Below are positions 38,031-50,700 of a stretch of 64,000 nucleotides of DNA, piece by piece. A program made the translations under genes and the position numbers. The stretch covers positions 468,799-532,798 of the forward strand of contig NMRA01000027.1 of assembly GCA_002633005.1 (NCBI GenBank). Direction: 5' to 3'. The notes under the pieces are model-generated. The model saw only the letters and a list, made by a program, of their open reading frames with translations. It made no database searches and had not been told where the DNA came from. The stretch is from Phoronis australis (lineage: Eukaryota > Phoronida > Phoronidae). Numbering within the stretch: the first letter of the stretch is position 1; every line of letters begins with the position of its first letter.

Positions 38031-39748
38031 AAAAGTCCACTGAGTCTACAGGAATTCGGTGCGGATGCACAATTCCTAGGCCTGAACCTAGTAGCCCTGT
38101 ATTTTGTTTAGTCCTCACTGATTTTTTCAGTAAAAGATCCGCGTACCGAAAATTTCGAGCAATCCTATATTTTAGGCTGGGTGCATGCATGCATCAGAAG
38201 TGGTATGTTTTGACCTTTTGACCTCGAGGTAAACAACATATTGACTTAATTATCGCTGGTACGAAATTCGATTTGAGTGACGACACTGTAACCTTTGACC
38301 TCGGATAAGTAGTAAACAAATTTCAACTTTGTTCCAAGGTGGTTGTACTAAATCTTTTTTCTCTCTACACCACATATATTTCGTTTCTGAAGTTCCCCGA
38401 AAATGAAAATAAGGTATTTTGCTAGACGAATGTGAAATATTGTAAATACGGCCAATTTTCGTGAATTATAACCTTTGAGATATCCTTAAACTGTGCAGGT
38501 ACAATAAATTGCTCAAAAGCGTGTGTAGGGGGCGGAGTCTTAATATAAGTACACGAAATCCAACTTGAATTTTTTTTTTGGAACTCAAACTAAGTGTCTA
38601 CTATTATGAGTCTGTGCGCCAGTACATTATGGCTTATGCATACTGGTCCAAGTTCGCACTTGATGACCCCTAAGTTCGAGCTACAAAACTCGGAAGATTT
38701 CTGGTTTAGTACTCGAAAGTTTGACCTTAATGCTGGGATCATTCAGCGCTAACTAGGAATAGACAGTTCTTCACGTAAGCAATGTACTGAACAAAGAATA
38801 ACAGACACTTATCTTAAGTTCGCTTGAAAATAGAATAAGAAACGCCAAAAATTATTTCAATTTCGAGAAAACAAATTAGACCTGAGTCTTCGTGAATCTT
38901 CGAGTAGGGTCAAGCCTGAATTGATGCGTTGATGCCTCGCTCTTTCGGGGGATCGGTACGAATTCTTATTTTATCTGCACTAAAACTATATGGAATATCA
39001 ATATCTTAAAAGTTGTTCCTAATGATTGACAAAAGCAATCTACGAGTATGGGTTTTGCAGTATTTTAGAATTTTTAATTTCCGTACTGAGTATTACGTAG
39101 GCCTACTACCACCCGGCATAAGAGAATAAACTTGTGTAACTGTATAAACTGCAAGGAAACGAATGTCAATATAAAATTGTAATAAACGATAGGAAGTTGA
39201 AATGATCAGGAATGTCTGATCTGATGACGTGGGAATTTCAAATATTATCCTCGAGTATGCGCTGTTCTCCTAAATGCTCTTGACTTGGGATGTCTTTAAA
39301 AAATTCCACTAATGCATTAGGGGCTATGTGAAACAGAACTCCTAATTTTTATTAAAAAAAGTCAAAAGTTGCACAAGACGAGAATGAAATGAAATTTAAA
39401 AAAACTGTTGCAGCATTTTGAGATTTCAACATGATTTATATCATGATATATATCATGCCATATAGCACAAACGAATGCAAGTTTATTGTAAGACATATTT
39501 ATGGATTCAGCGAGGAGGAATTTGTCAGCTTATCTGTGTATATGACTATTTGTTGCTTGTTTGATTTACATGTTTTCATAAACGTGTCCAAACGGGGAAG
39601 TTGGGACTTTTTTAATTGTCTGGCGCCACATAGGTAAGGCCCGTATAGATATAGAGATTCTATGTCTACGGTCGGGCCTTAGCTACAGAGACTTTCGGCG
39701 GGGCCCATTGCACTGAACAAGATGGAATATAAGTTAAAAAAAAAAAAA

Positions 39749-39993
39749 TAATTGCAGGCGGATTGGTTGAGGTTGTACCAGGCGTGCGCAGGCCACTCGG
39801 GTGGGCCCACTTGCCTGATAACCTGGAATCATTTTATGCTTTATTAATATACACATAAAAACCGAGTCGTGGCTTGAGCTAGAGATCAGACTCAAGAGTC
39901 TAGCAGTGTGCCCCATGAGCCTAGAACCAACGATCTTGAGTAAATGAAAGGAAGCGGACACTTATCCCGGCACTATAGGCCACACTGCCTCCT
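39749..39993 (-). mobile_element. tRNA-derived SINE, copy 2
   Basis: Same family and orientation as 17533-17768. On the minus strand GGAGGCAGTGTGGCC opens it, followed by a B-box-like GTTGGTTCTAGGCTC, and it ends in GCCTGCAATTATT plus a T run. Diverged from copy 1 by many single-base changes. Confidence 0.7.
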
Positions 39994-40223
39994 TTGTTTG
40001 TCCGGTTTTCATTGACAAGGCACCTGATTCGTGGACACATTTGTTTTTACTGAAAAAATCTAGTTTGATTGTCGTAGAATCGCGCACATATCAGTTAATA
40101 ACGGACAAAAATTCAGTCACTGTTAATTTTACCAACCTTACACCACTTTGCATGAAAATGAAATCCGAAAAAGTGCGTTCCGCGTAGGCCTTCGGTAAAC
40201 TTTCAGTCTAACCTATTTAAGAT

Positions 40224-40356
40224 GATTAAGTATGCTGAACATGAGAAGTTTGCTTGTACAGGTTCTGGGCAGGGGTTCCAACACTGTGAGCTGACAATGC
40301 AGTTTGTGAATGGTACAGTTTTCCCTTTAGTTAATGCAGTCTTTGACAGTTGAGAT
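40224..40356 (+). CDS. Short open frame, unrecognised
   Basis: ATG...TGA, 43 codons before the stop. The residue mix looks protein-like (FACTGSGQGFQHCELTMQF, NGTVFPLVNAVFDS), but no family is recognised. It may be a gene fragment or chance. Confidence 0.2.
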
Positions 40357-40565
40357 AGAAGCAGGTCAAAATCGGCCAGAGTATCATGATGCCGAAACAA
40401 AAACTAACCTGTATCGTATCCAGAATATCGATGCCAGACAAGCAAACACACGAGAAAGATAAATGGACATAGGCGATATTTTAAGAACTCGGTGTTTTTT
40501 ATATTGGTGTCGTACAGAATACTCTTTGATAATTGCCGTGACAATGGTGAGCAACATTTTCAAAA

Positions 40566-40718
40566 ATGGCTTCTTTACAATCAGGTCTGAAGGCACATTG
40601 TACTTTTTTTCTCTTAGTTGATATGCGGTCAGTGGTAACGGATTTTCCAGAGAATGCGGTTTTTGATGACTGGATAAAGGCTGAAGTCAATGAGATGGGC
40701 TTGTACGAATGGCAATAG
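40566..40718 (+). CDS. 50-residue open frame, possible last exon
   Basis: ATG at 40566, TAG at 40716-40718. The C-terminal half (VVTDFPENAVFDDWIKAEVN, EMGLYEWQ) reads like real protein, and a good acceptor (tttttttctcttag) lies inside the frame at about 40615, so it could be the final exon of a gene or a relic of one. No homologue recognised and no upstream exon found. Confidence 0.3.
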   Translation: MASLQSGLKAHCTFFLLVDMRSVVTDFPENAVFDDWIKAEVNEMGLYEWQ

Positions 40719-41604
40719 TCGGCCTATTTTGAGAATCACCTTGATGCCCCGTTCATTCAGTGGAGAAAACTGGTTCTCAAAATGAGGTAACGTTATATCC
40801 GGACCCTATACCAGCCTACGAATATGGCGAAGCGCGCAGGGATGTGTGGCGGATTTAGAGGGGAACCCGAGGGGGCGCTGGTCCCCCGCCTCCCAGATTT
40901 CATTCGGGGGTGCGAATGTTTCACGGGCAAAATGATCCTGGCTAATACTCTGCCCTGACTCCTGGTTTCCTGTAACTGGGCACAGCCCCCCCCCCTGCCC
41001 TGTTGAATGTCGTAAGGTGTGGATTTTCGAAACAAAGATCTGGAAACATATGATGGTTGGGGATGACAGTCTCAGTGTTAACTTTTCAGTTATACCCCCC
41101 CCCGTTTTTTTGCTCCTACCTCATCTTCAGCAGGTCTGTCTTATGTTTATTACTTCGCTGACCTCCCTGGTCAAAATCCTACATGTTCTCCACCTACTCA
41201 CCCTATTTTCACCTGTTAACCTCTGATTGACTACTCTTGCTTATGATGTAGACTATTTCTCGTAATTTTTATTACCTTTACTGTCCAAGTTTTTTTCTTG
41301 ATATACTCTAGATTTTGCCTATGTGTATTTTCTATGGCACTGGTCATGCTTTTTTTTTCAATATTTTAAGCAAAGACACTTCACAATTTTGAATTTGACA
41401 AACTGAAATCGGCCGCCGTAGTCAACGCCTCGCCTTACCAGACTTGACAAAAGATGTCTCTGGTCTCTGATGTAACTTGACATTGCTTCCGGGTGCTTTT
41501 GCTGTGCGTGTGAACTTGGAATCTTGCTTAAAATAATTCTCAAGATCGCGGAAGCTCTATTACGTAGTTTTTGTTGTGAAGATGGTCTAAGTGGCAGCAT
41601 CAGT

Positions 41605-44077
41605 ATGAATATTCTTAGTGACGAGATTTTAGAGCACATTTTTTGTATGGTTTGTGTTACTGATTTGAACACTCATTGCATTCGAGTTAGTAAGCGGTGG
41701 AATCGAATCCTGACGCAAAGTGTAGTGTTTTGGAAGACGTACATTCGACAACACTTCGATACGTCCTTGAATGTAAATGCAGAAAAGGACGAGCCTTACT
41801 TACGGAACTATGCAACGTATTTTGACCCACCGCCTGCAGTGTTAAAGTGCAGGGTTGCGACTCCCCCAAGCTGGGATGTCAAGAACGCTTTGGAGTGTCA
41901 TCCACGACCGCTAGCTGTTGCTCTTCACGTGTTGACCAAAATTAGGAGTGAACTGGATAAAAGAGAACTCATTGTGGATGAATCTTCGTACTCTGGCCAT
42001 CCAACAATGTGTCTCTTTCCATGGAGCGGAGACGTGCTGCCATCTGCACACAGGGTAAATTAGCTCTTTCTGAGACTGTGAATTCTTTACGTACCATTCT
42101 CAGAATGGTACGTAATGATTTTGACACTCCAGGAGTCCTGGAGTGTCAAAATCAAGACATTTCCACCATCACGATCTAATCTAGAATCACACTTCAATAA
42201 ACTTGTCAAGCAGGCCTCATATTGTGTTGGTACAATACTGTGGTTAAGCTGGTCAGGGCTTACAAAAGTTACGTAAAGTCTCACAAAGGAATCAACAGGT
42301 GAAATTTAAGTCTTATTTCTCTGAAAATCAACCGTTTTTCTCCATTCAAAGTTTTTTTGGTGAAAGTATTTCATACACAAGACATCTGGTTTACGACATG
42401 TTTTGAAAGTCGTTTGAAAATACAATTTTTAAATATTGGTTAGGGTTAAGCCTATTGTTTACTGTACTAGTAATTGCTGGATTACATGAGCTTATCAGAC
42501 CAAAGCAGACAATAGGAGAGCTGAACTGGCCATTTTTACACTTCTGGCGCCAGGTGGTGCCAACTGTCTTATGGTGTTATGATACACTGCAGTGCCTGAG
42601 ATATTTTTTGTTTCTTCTACCTACCCACCATTTTACTCGCCCTCATCGTGACCGTTTTCGTCCGCTGGGGGCGACCACACTCCTAGGTAGAAATTCCCAA
42701 GTTAAGCTGGTATCTTTCTCATACCAAAAGTTAATGGGGGGGCAACAACTTAATTCACAACTTTCAGGAATTCTTTTTGGTTACATTTTGTTGCCAACTC
42801 TACTTTCTTTCCTGTGTAACAATTGTGTCATGTGTCCTTGTAATAGCGAAAAAGGTTATCGAGACGTATATGACATAAAAATAATTTATTCTTTGGAACA
42901 AAATGCTTTGTAATATTCGTCAGTTATCGAAAGTTTGGCCAAGCAAACTCCATGTAATAAGTCTGTAAGATGTGTTTTGAGTGTGTCCTTGAATGTGTCC
43001 TTGAATGTGTCCTTGAATGTGTCCTTGAATGTGTCCTTGAATGTGTCCTTGAATGTGTCCTTGAATGTGTCCTTGAATGTGTCCTTGAATGTGTCCTTGA
43101 GTGTGTCCTTGAATGTGTCCTTGAATGTGTCCTTGAATGTGTCCTTGAATGTGTGCTTGGTGACTACTTGAGACTTTTACGATGATGTCAAACAAAATCT
43201 GAGTTGCATTATTAAATTGCAGGTCACCAAATGTAACTTAAGTATGCAGTGTACATACCGGTGTGTTAAAATAACAAGAGCTTTGACGAACAATGTCACA
43301 AAAATTAAATATGTAAATTGCACATGTTTTGATATGGCTTGTTAACCAAAGTGTTGTTCCGATTTTAATATATTTACAATGCTGAACACGTGTAATTTAA
43401 CATATATATTTAATATGCCGTTTCTTTTTGGTCATTCATTGCATTTTGTATTTTTACTGTGTGAATCTATTCTGTTTTAGGTCTTCAAAACGTTCAGTGT
43501 TAACGATATTGGATACATTACGAGTGTGAGTGGCATTTCCATTCAGTGGCAAATGGATGACGATGCGTGTGGGGGCATCTTTGGTTTCCATGAGGTTGAG
43601 TGTATTGATTCGAAAGGCTGTGAAGGTGTAACAATGTATAGTGACAGTTCTGAGGATGAGGAAGACGACAGTTCAGATGCAGAACTACCGCGCAAAGGAG
43701 AAATGAAAGAGAACGTTTCAGAGCCAAAGAAAAGAGAGTTTAAATCTGAAAGGGAGAGACGCATACATTTGGGACTGCGACCTGATGATGTTGAATATGT
43801 CCATATAGAGCCATGTGAAAGCCATCAGTTGACAGAGTGTGATAAATGTGGAGACTCATTTCATGTGTGGGTTGATCGTATTTTTCGACCATCAATATGT
43901 GTTTATGGAGGTGAAGAGTCACATAGTGGGGGTTATAACTATGTTTTTCATTTGACACGACTCTCCCCTGGTCTTTTGGGTGGTATTATGGCTCTAGTCA
44001 ATATTTGTGGACATTCTTTTCACTGTAGTGATAAGGATTGCAACGAACCCTGTGAAAGTGGAGATGAGTCAGACTAG
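41605..44077 (+). CDS. F-box protein of unrecognised family
   Basis: Two exons, 41605-42054 and 43481-44077, join in phase 0 (CACAGG/GTAAAT to tgttttag/GTCTTC), giving 348 residues. The first in-frame ATG is at 41605. Residues 2-45 are an F-box (NILSDEILEHIFCMVCVTDL then CIRVSKRWNRI, VFWKTYIR), which in this superfamily binds SKP1 and brings substrates to an SCF ubiquitin ligase. The second exon begins with a possible beta-rich part (VFKTFSVNDIGYITSVSGIS), then an acidic linker (SDSSEDEEDDSSDAE), a Lys/Arg/Glu-rich helix, and a Cys/His-rich end (CDKCGDSFHVW; CGHSFHCSDKDCNEPC) that might bind zinc. It is not FBXO11 or FBXO3 as I know them. Substrate and name unknown. Confidence 0.8.
42087..42115. 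repeat. Perfect palindrome, 14-bp arms, 1-base loop
   Basis: TTACGTACCATTCT, C, then its exact reverse complement, 32 bases after the donor of the F-box gene's first exon. Confidence 0.95.
42117..42153. repeat. Perfect palindrome, 18-bp arms, 1-base loop
   Basis: GATTTTGACACTCCAGGA, G, then its exact reverse complement. It follows the previous palindrome after a single base. Confidence 0.95.
42983..43150. repeat. 12-bp tandem array, fourteen units
   Basis: gtgtccttgaat repeated fourteen times with one variant unit (gagt), inside the F-box gene intron. All frames stay open on both strands, producing four-residue peptide repeats that are not genes. Confidence 0.95.
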
Positions 44078-44514
44078 CCGCTCAGCCAATCATTCTGATT
44101 ATTTTCGGACAATGCTACTGGTAGGTGTTATGTCTTATTCTGACCCCATGAATCTCTCACGAGAACAGCTGAGCTTATCTTGGGATCCTAGATATGAAGG
44201 ACTCCTTGACATTGTATTGCCCATAGTTTATGTACCATTATACACCTACTAGAGTGTAGTACTTGACTGGCAACTTGCCTGTAGACTATCCATGTGTGAT
44301 GGTGTCATGTAGATATAGCTAATGCACCTGAGGAATCACGTTATTACACAGCCTTTAATGCTTCCAGGGTCTTCGATTTCTATATTTTGGGACCTGATAT
44401 CAGCCCCAGTCTCTTATAAAAATATTTAAAATTGAGCCAAATACTCAACAGGCACAAAATATCATCTGCAGTGATTAAAAAATTCCCTCAAGGTAAGAAT
44501 CACTATACCAAAGC

Positions 44515-45775
44515 AATAGTTACTCTGCGCGTGCAAGCGCAGAGTACTGTTGTTCCTGGGTTTTCTTCAATTTTATTCTTATTCTTATTCTTCTTATTCT
44601 TCTTCTGACCAACTTTGAGGCTTAATAACTCCAAATTGGGTGCAGACACGGTCTTTAAATTCAGCATATGACTTTTGACAGTATATAAATTTTGATTGGT
44701 TATATAATCATATTCCATATTGCACCGGAAGAGGTCGTTTGGTGCAAAGGTCATATAATTTTCAAAATGCTACTTCTCCTTCAGTTTTAAAGCTATCTTT
44801 TTCAAATTCGGTGCACAGGTAGAAGTCTACATGACAATTTAAAAAATTACCTTTCTAAGTAATCGGGTCATCCAATCAGGTGAAATAGGTCAAAGGTCAT
44901 TTGGTGCAAACTAAAATTTTGAGCTAGGCCCTTCAAATTGACAGGTCTGATTGCCACAGGTAAACCAAATCCGAATCCAAAGTTTCAGGTCATTTAGTGC
45001 AAACATGGGGTCATTAGGTGCATTTTTCTTCTGAAAATTTGACCTTTTCAATCAGCAAGTATTCTGATGTGTCAACCGTTAGACAACTGAGATTCTCAGC
45101 GTTAAACACATTTTCCATGGGCTTTGCAACAATTTTCCTAAAGATGCTTAAAATGCACCGGATAAGGTCAATTAGTGCAAAGGTCATGTAACGTTCAAAA
45201 TGTTATATCTCCTACGTTTTTCAAGGAATTCTTTTCAATTTCAGCACACTGGTGTAAGTCAACATGCCAACTGAATACCCTACTTTACTTCGCAATAGGC
45301 CTAACCAATCAGAAAAAATAGGTCAAAGGTCACTGAGTGCAAACTAAAATTTTGAGCTAGAGACTTCAGAATTAAGTATCTGTTTACTAAGTGTGATTGA
45401 GTTTGAATTCTAAATTTTCAGGTCATTTGGTGCACCCATGGGGTCATTAGGTGCATTTTTCTTCTGAAAGTTTGACCACTTCATTCATCTTGTATTCTGA
45501 AGTGCTTAAAGTAAAACATCTGTGATTATTAGCATTAACCACACTTTTAATCGAGTTTACAATTACTCCCTCATCGGGGCTCATAATGCACCAGAAGAGG
45601 TCAATTAGTGGAAAGGTCATCAAAAAATTAATATGTAATTTTTCCTACAATTTTAAAGAATTCCTTTTCATATTGGTAAACAGGTTGCTGTCAGTAACTT
45701 CCCATAATAATTCCAGTAATACACACGCGCAGAGTCCTTTATTGTCACGCCGTGACAATAATCTTTCTATTTTTT
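44515..45775. repeat. ~433-bp tandem repeat element, about 2.5 units
   Basis: Phrases recur in order: gcaccggaagaggtc (44722), gcaccggataaggtc (about 45155), gcaccagaagaggtc (about 45588); also ggggtcattaggtgcatttt twice. The block is bounded by ctctgcgcgtgcaagcgcag at the left and acgcgcagagtc at the right. Noncoding. Confidence 0.8.
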
Positions 45776-47214
45776 TCTACTTCAGGTATTAACGATGGGG
45801 GGAGGTGGGAGGGGGTTGAATACTGGTGATCAGGAGGGAAAGGGGAGGATTTTCCCCGCAGTCAAAAGCACTGCCACTTCCCTCTAAGTGAGGCCCCTGA
45901 CTTCGTTCATCTGATTTTTGTGTGTCCATCAGATTATTTTTTCCGTACCTGCTTTGATGCACTGACATTGTTGGCTCACTTCATGGTCTCAGGTTACTAG
46001 AGCCTCTGATTTGTCAGATAGTGTATAGCGACTTCTGACATCTCAGGTAGCATGAATGAAAACTGATATTCCATGTCCAGGTTGGCCAATATTACACTGT
46101 ATATTGGAAGTTGTCGCACATTTCAGCCAATCAGAGGACAGAGGCATCTGTAATCCTGTAAGTTAAGAACAGCTCTCAACTGAGGCTGCTCTACATCATG
46201 CTTAACATCTTTGCACTTTTACATGTGTACGAACCTTGAGTTGAATCCCATGAGAAATTGAATTCATACAAGTTTATCATGCTATTATAAATGTTTTGTT
46301 GTTTCTGTTAATTAAGGTGTTTGTGAAATTTGCTGATAAAACTATTTGTTGTTAACTTTAAATAGAGAACTTGAAATTCACTCGGTAGCGCAAGTAAAGA
46401 AAATGACCTTTCGATAGAAATACTTGCATTTAGGTTAATCACCTGGGTCTGTTGTCATCTAAATGCCCTTGTGCCAATGAGCTACTTTTTGCTTTCAATC
46501 TTCTCAGGTGTCAAAAGATGACCTAAGTTTTAATGGCAGCACCTAGTGAATGTGCAGTCCCCCATTTTAATGAGGGTGACCAAATGAAGCATGTGAGTGC
46601 AAAACTTTATCACTCTTCATAATTTGACTGTGATGGCAATACGCTGGTGTTGATTTTGAGCTATATTTTGATTATTTTTATACGAAGTCATGCAGTTTCA
46701 AATCCGGTATAAGTTAATTATAATTTTTGGTGTGGAAGTGAAATTGTGATTGAATATTCTGTATTTGCCAAATCTCAATACAAACACACTAAGGTATAAT
46801 GGCTTCTAATGGTGACAATTATTGTTTTCAGGTGACTTGAACTCATGGCATAGGGAGTGTTGGACTATACAGTGATGGCATGTTTTGAAAAGCATGATCG
46901 TCCCTGATTGTGTTTGTCTTCAATTAGTCATTTTATTGTGCAACTATAAAGCTATGCCACTTTCTTGGAGAAGTTGACTCTAGTACTTCGTTTTCCTAGA
47001 ACTTAGTTTTTCCACTACAATACTCACATCTAGCTTGACTGGTTTTGCCATAGCAGCCTACTTTCATTGCGGTATTGTGTAGAATTTATTCACGTCCATG
47101 CTCTGTCACACTCAGACCTTCATGCATTCATGCATACTCAGTGTTGCGTAACCAGATTGGGCATTATGGTCCCACTCCTTGATGGGTGTTTTTTTTAACA
47201 CAAGTGCCATGTAA

Positions 47215-47390
47215 TTCGCAAAAAATCGTAGGTCACGCTTGCCCGTTTAGCAGAATTTGAAAGGAGTCAAATTTTCTTCCAAACTTTTTAGATTTGGCCG
47301 AGGCTTATAGAGCATTATTTTGTTTCAGAGAACTAAATGGGAAAGTCGTTTTTGAGTATCTGTTAACAAGCCAAAGCCTTTTAAAAAACA
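47215..47390. repeat. Dispersed repeat, copy 1
   Basis: gtcacgcttgcccgttta, then attattttgt.tcagag and gggaaagtcgttttt, matches 50155-50335 in the same orientation at moderate divergence. Noncoding. Confidence 0.7.
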
Positions 47391-47791
47391 TCACACTGAA
47401 TTTGTTGAAGCTCAGATGTAAGTGAAGGAAGAATTGCTTTCCAAGCTTGTTTTAAAATTAAACAATTTGTGAACTAGTCAGGAATTACTCTCTTTTATTT
47501 CGATTAGTTTACAAAAAAGTAAGATTGAAAATTATTTTTGTTCTATCAAAAATGTAACAGAACAATCTGTTACAATGTCATTTGTGGACATAGATGAGTA
47601 AAAAATCTTTCCTGTAGATTGTCTCAAAAATGGAAAATTTTCCAGAATCACGCAAACTCCTCAGTGTACGTATTTTTGCACCGTGGCCCAGTTGTCGTCT
47701 GAAAGGTTCACCGTTGTAAAATGAATTAACTGACAATTTATAATGTGTTTGTTATATTAGCTTGTTCTGTCTTCACGTACAAATGCTTGTC

Positions 47792-50700
47792 TTAATTTCT
47801 GTCATTTTCAGGGTAGTAAATGTACGTTGATTTTACTCCTATTTCAGGAATGCGAAAATCCTTTCCTGTCAGGTCCGTGAAGTTCTGACAGTCTTTGATG
47901 GCAGAATTTGGGACCTAGAAAATAAATTTTAAAAACCTACTTTAGAAAAACTTAGTCTCGATTCTTCAAATTGACGAAATTTACAATCACGGGCTGAGAA
48001 TCGAACATGTATGGGGTGCCTGTGTCTAGCGCATTCTTGCCAGGCGTAGAACTTCCCGACAAGGCCGACTAGGTTAAATCTTACACCGGTATTACCTGCA
48101 GACTAAGCCCTGGAGCATTTAGTAGTACCGACATAAATGCACGGGCCAATAAAGGCATGTGCCAAACTGGTTCTCAAAGCTGAGGCACCGGCTGTTGCCG
48201 AATTCAGTGTGCCATATTTGCGAGAGTACTCCCCGAGATTAATCGTTTCGTTCCTATGACACATGCATACTCACGACATCCAGCGGAGAATATTGAGGGT
48301 TGTAATGCTCAATGACAGGATTGTTATCAGCTCGACAATAACAACAGATGAAACTCCAGCGCCTATTGGCAGAGCTGTTTTGGCCGCTGTAGTGGAGCAG
48401 GTTGGCATGGAAGAACACAGCATCGCCTGACGGAATATTTACATTATTTTTTAATAAACACAATACTGATATAGTTGGCAAATTTAAAATTCCATTACTT
48501 TGGTAATGTAACTTATAAAAAGTTCGCAATATTTTTAAACATTTTTTAAACTGTCTTCACTCCTAAAACAGCGATTTTCCTACAAACATTTTTCCTGGTT
48601 ACCTGGCTCCATCTCTAAGTAGTACATTGGATATCGATCCAGTAACAGTTTCACTCTGTCCATATCGGCTCCAGTTTGTCCACCCACAAAGTCATGGTTA
48701 ATACGTCCACACTTGGGCGTCCCGTCCACTATCTGTAGACAGGCAGATGGCATGTTATTGAACACAAGCTGGTACAGCACAAAATAACTAATTCGTATGC
48801 CAAGGGTTATTCTGACTCTGGTTAAGTCGGCCAAACGGTGAACATCGAGTGGTTGTCTTGGGATATTTCATCGAATTCGCTTGCCGTAAATTACCATACA
48901 CGCTAATATAGTATTTGTTTATTTGTCGTCTTCGTACTTGTGTGCGCTTACGAAGCACATCTACCCAATAAGTGTTTTCAGCTTTTATAAGACTAATTAA
49001 GGACAGAAAACATTAAAATGGACAAAATATGCAAAAATATAAACCAGGTAAACATGCGCTGTATTTCCAAGGTAAAGATGTGCAAAGCAGTTGATAGTAA
49101 AAGTTGCAAGAATACGCGGTGTAACATCGGTTACATTACAGTTAGTGCATATCTTATTTCAATCTCTTACTTGTAAACAGCCATTCTCCTTGGTACATTT
49201 GTCGTAAGCGATGAAAACGGATATGAGATCGGGTCGCAGGCAGAACTTATACCAATATCTACACGTGGGAAAATATAAAACTTGTTACTCATGACTACAA
49301 AACTGTAAAGAAGAGGCATAGTATTTAAACAAAATGAATTTTTTTATCAATTAACATCTTGTTGGTTTTTGGATTTTTGCTCACTGAAAAAGTTAGCCTA
49401 GCGAAACCGACATCCGTTGTTGGCTTCCGGCTGGCAGTGATGCAAGAGTAATAGTATAAGGTTGTGAGAGCGTACGCACGAAATCCTTGCGATTTACATT
49501 CATTACTGGTGTCATGCGTGATGTCACCTTACGAACTTCCGGGACCTAGGGTACGCAACGCTGTTCTCCATGTAGAATGATACAAACCCATAATCCTGAT
49601 GCCAAGAATGTTGCCCCCCTGTGAAGGGGTCCTTCATGATCATCTTCGTGTGGTAGTGGTAGACCTCGCCACCGGCCAGCTAGAAGAATTGGACAACGAG
49701 GTAATTGGTATGAATGACGTTCTGCAAAAATCGGCTCAAGATTGCCTTTACAAAGGTGTCTTATGTGTCGTCAGTGTTTCCATATAACCTGGAGGTGTGC
49801 AAATTTCTTACATTCTAGGTAGTGATCATCGTGTGCGATCAGAGACTGTCCCGTCGTTGGAGTGTAGGCTTCACACAATACGAAATGCAACAGATCTGCC
49901 GTCTGACTTGTGATCGGAGTTCTGACCAATTAACGCATGGCGGTCTTGGATAACGAACGTTCATAGTGTGAACTTCTTTAAAAGGATAACCCCGTTTTGA
50001 TGATTTCAACCAATCCTGGTGCTGGCACCTGCTAATGCGTCATTGGCGTCAATCATAAACGATGGAAGCAGGAATCAGAATTTAACTCATACCCCCAATG
50101 TCACAGACTGAATCTTATGGTTCTTGGTGGGTGGTTTCCACCACATTTGCTGTGTTATTCGCTTGAAGCGTATGTCACGCTTGCCCGTTTATCAGACTTT
50201 GAAAGGAATTTTCAAAAGTTTCCTCCAAACTTTTGAGGGTTGTAGGGAATTATAGGACATTATTTTGTATCAGAGATTTGGATGGAAAAGTCGTTTTTAA
50301 TATCTATTAAAAGGCCAAAACCCGGTTTGATATCCTTTTAAGGCGGCGAATCAGACATCCGATTTGGCTACATAGTTGACGGCATATGAACGCTGTCTAA
50401 AAAATCATGCCGAGTGAGTAGGCCACAGCTTGACTGGCGTACTGAGGCCTAAATACGTGCATATAGATGTAAAATAGTCACAAAACAATACTAATTGCTT
50501 TAGTCAACTTGAACTGATCTTAACTAGGAACTCTTGAATATTTTATATTAACATTTCTGCCAACACCGTTACCATCGTCAGACTACGCTGATGGAGATCC
50601 ACATCATGACAGTGAGCGCACTCAATGAACTATAGAAATCGCAGTGCTCGTGTTTTAATTTGTACGCAAGCCAGTCACTGTGTACTTTATGAGTTGCCAT

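Larger units (their letters stand above)
37800..41604. other. Intergenic region between ppp1r21 and the F-box gene
   Basis: It holds a transposon fragment (37925-38030), a SINE copy (39749-39993), two short unexplained open frames (40224-40718) and a GC-rich repeat (about 40840-41000) containing gtggcggatttag. No complete gene recognised. Confidence 0.5.
44078..47791. other. Intergenic region after the F-box gene
   Basis: It holds a repeat element (44515-45775) and one half of a dispersed repeat pair (47215-47390). I see no coding exon in 45800-47790. A reverse-strand AATAAA at 47494-47499 could serve the PhyH gene. Confidence 0.5.

Noticed and set aside
42920-43195. Long overlapping open frames of repeated tetrapeptides on both strands
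   Set aside because: Direct result of a 12-bp repeat, which keeps every frame open; it lies in the F-box gene intron.
41605-44077. Identification of the F-box gene as FBXO11, expected from human synteny
   Set aside because: It lacks the beta-helix repeats and UBR-type zinc finger of FBXO11, and the F-box itself differs.
47986-48080. tRNA gene
   Set aside because: Box A/B-like words are present but acceptor and anticodon stems do not form; likelier a SINE.
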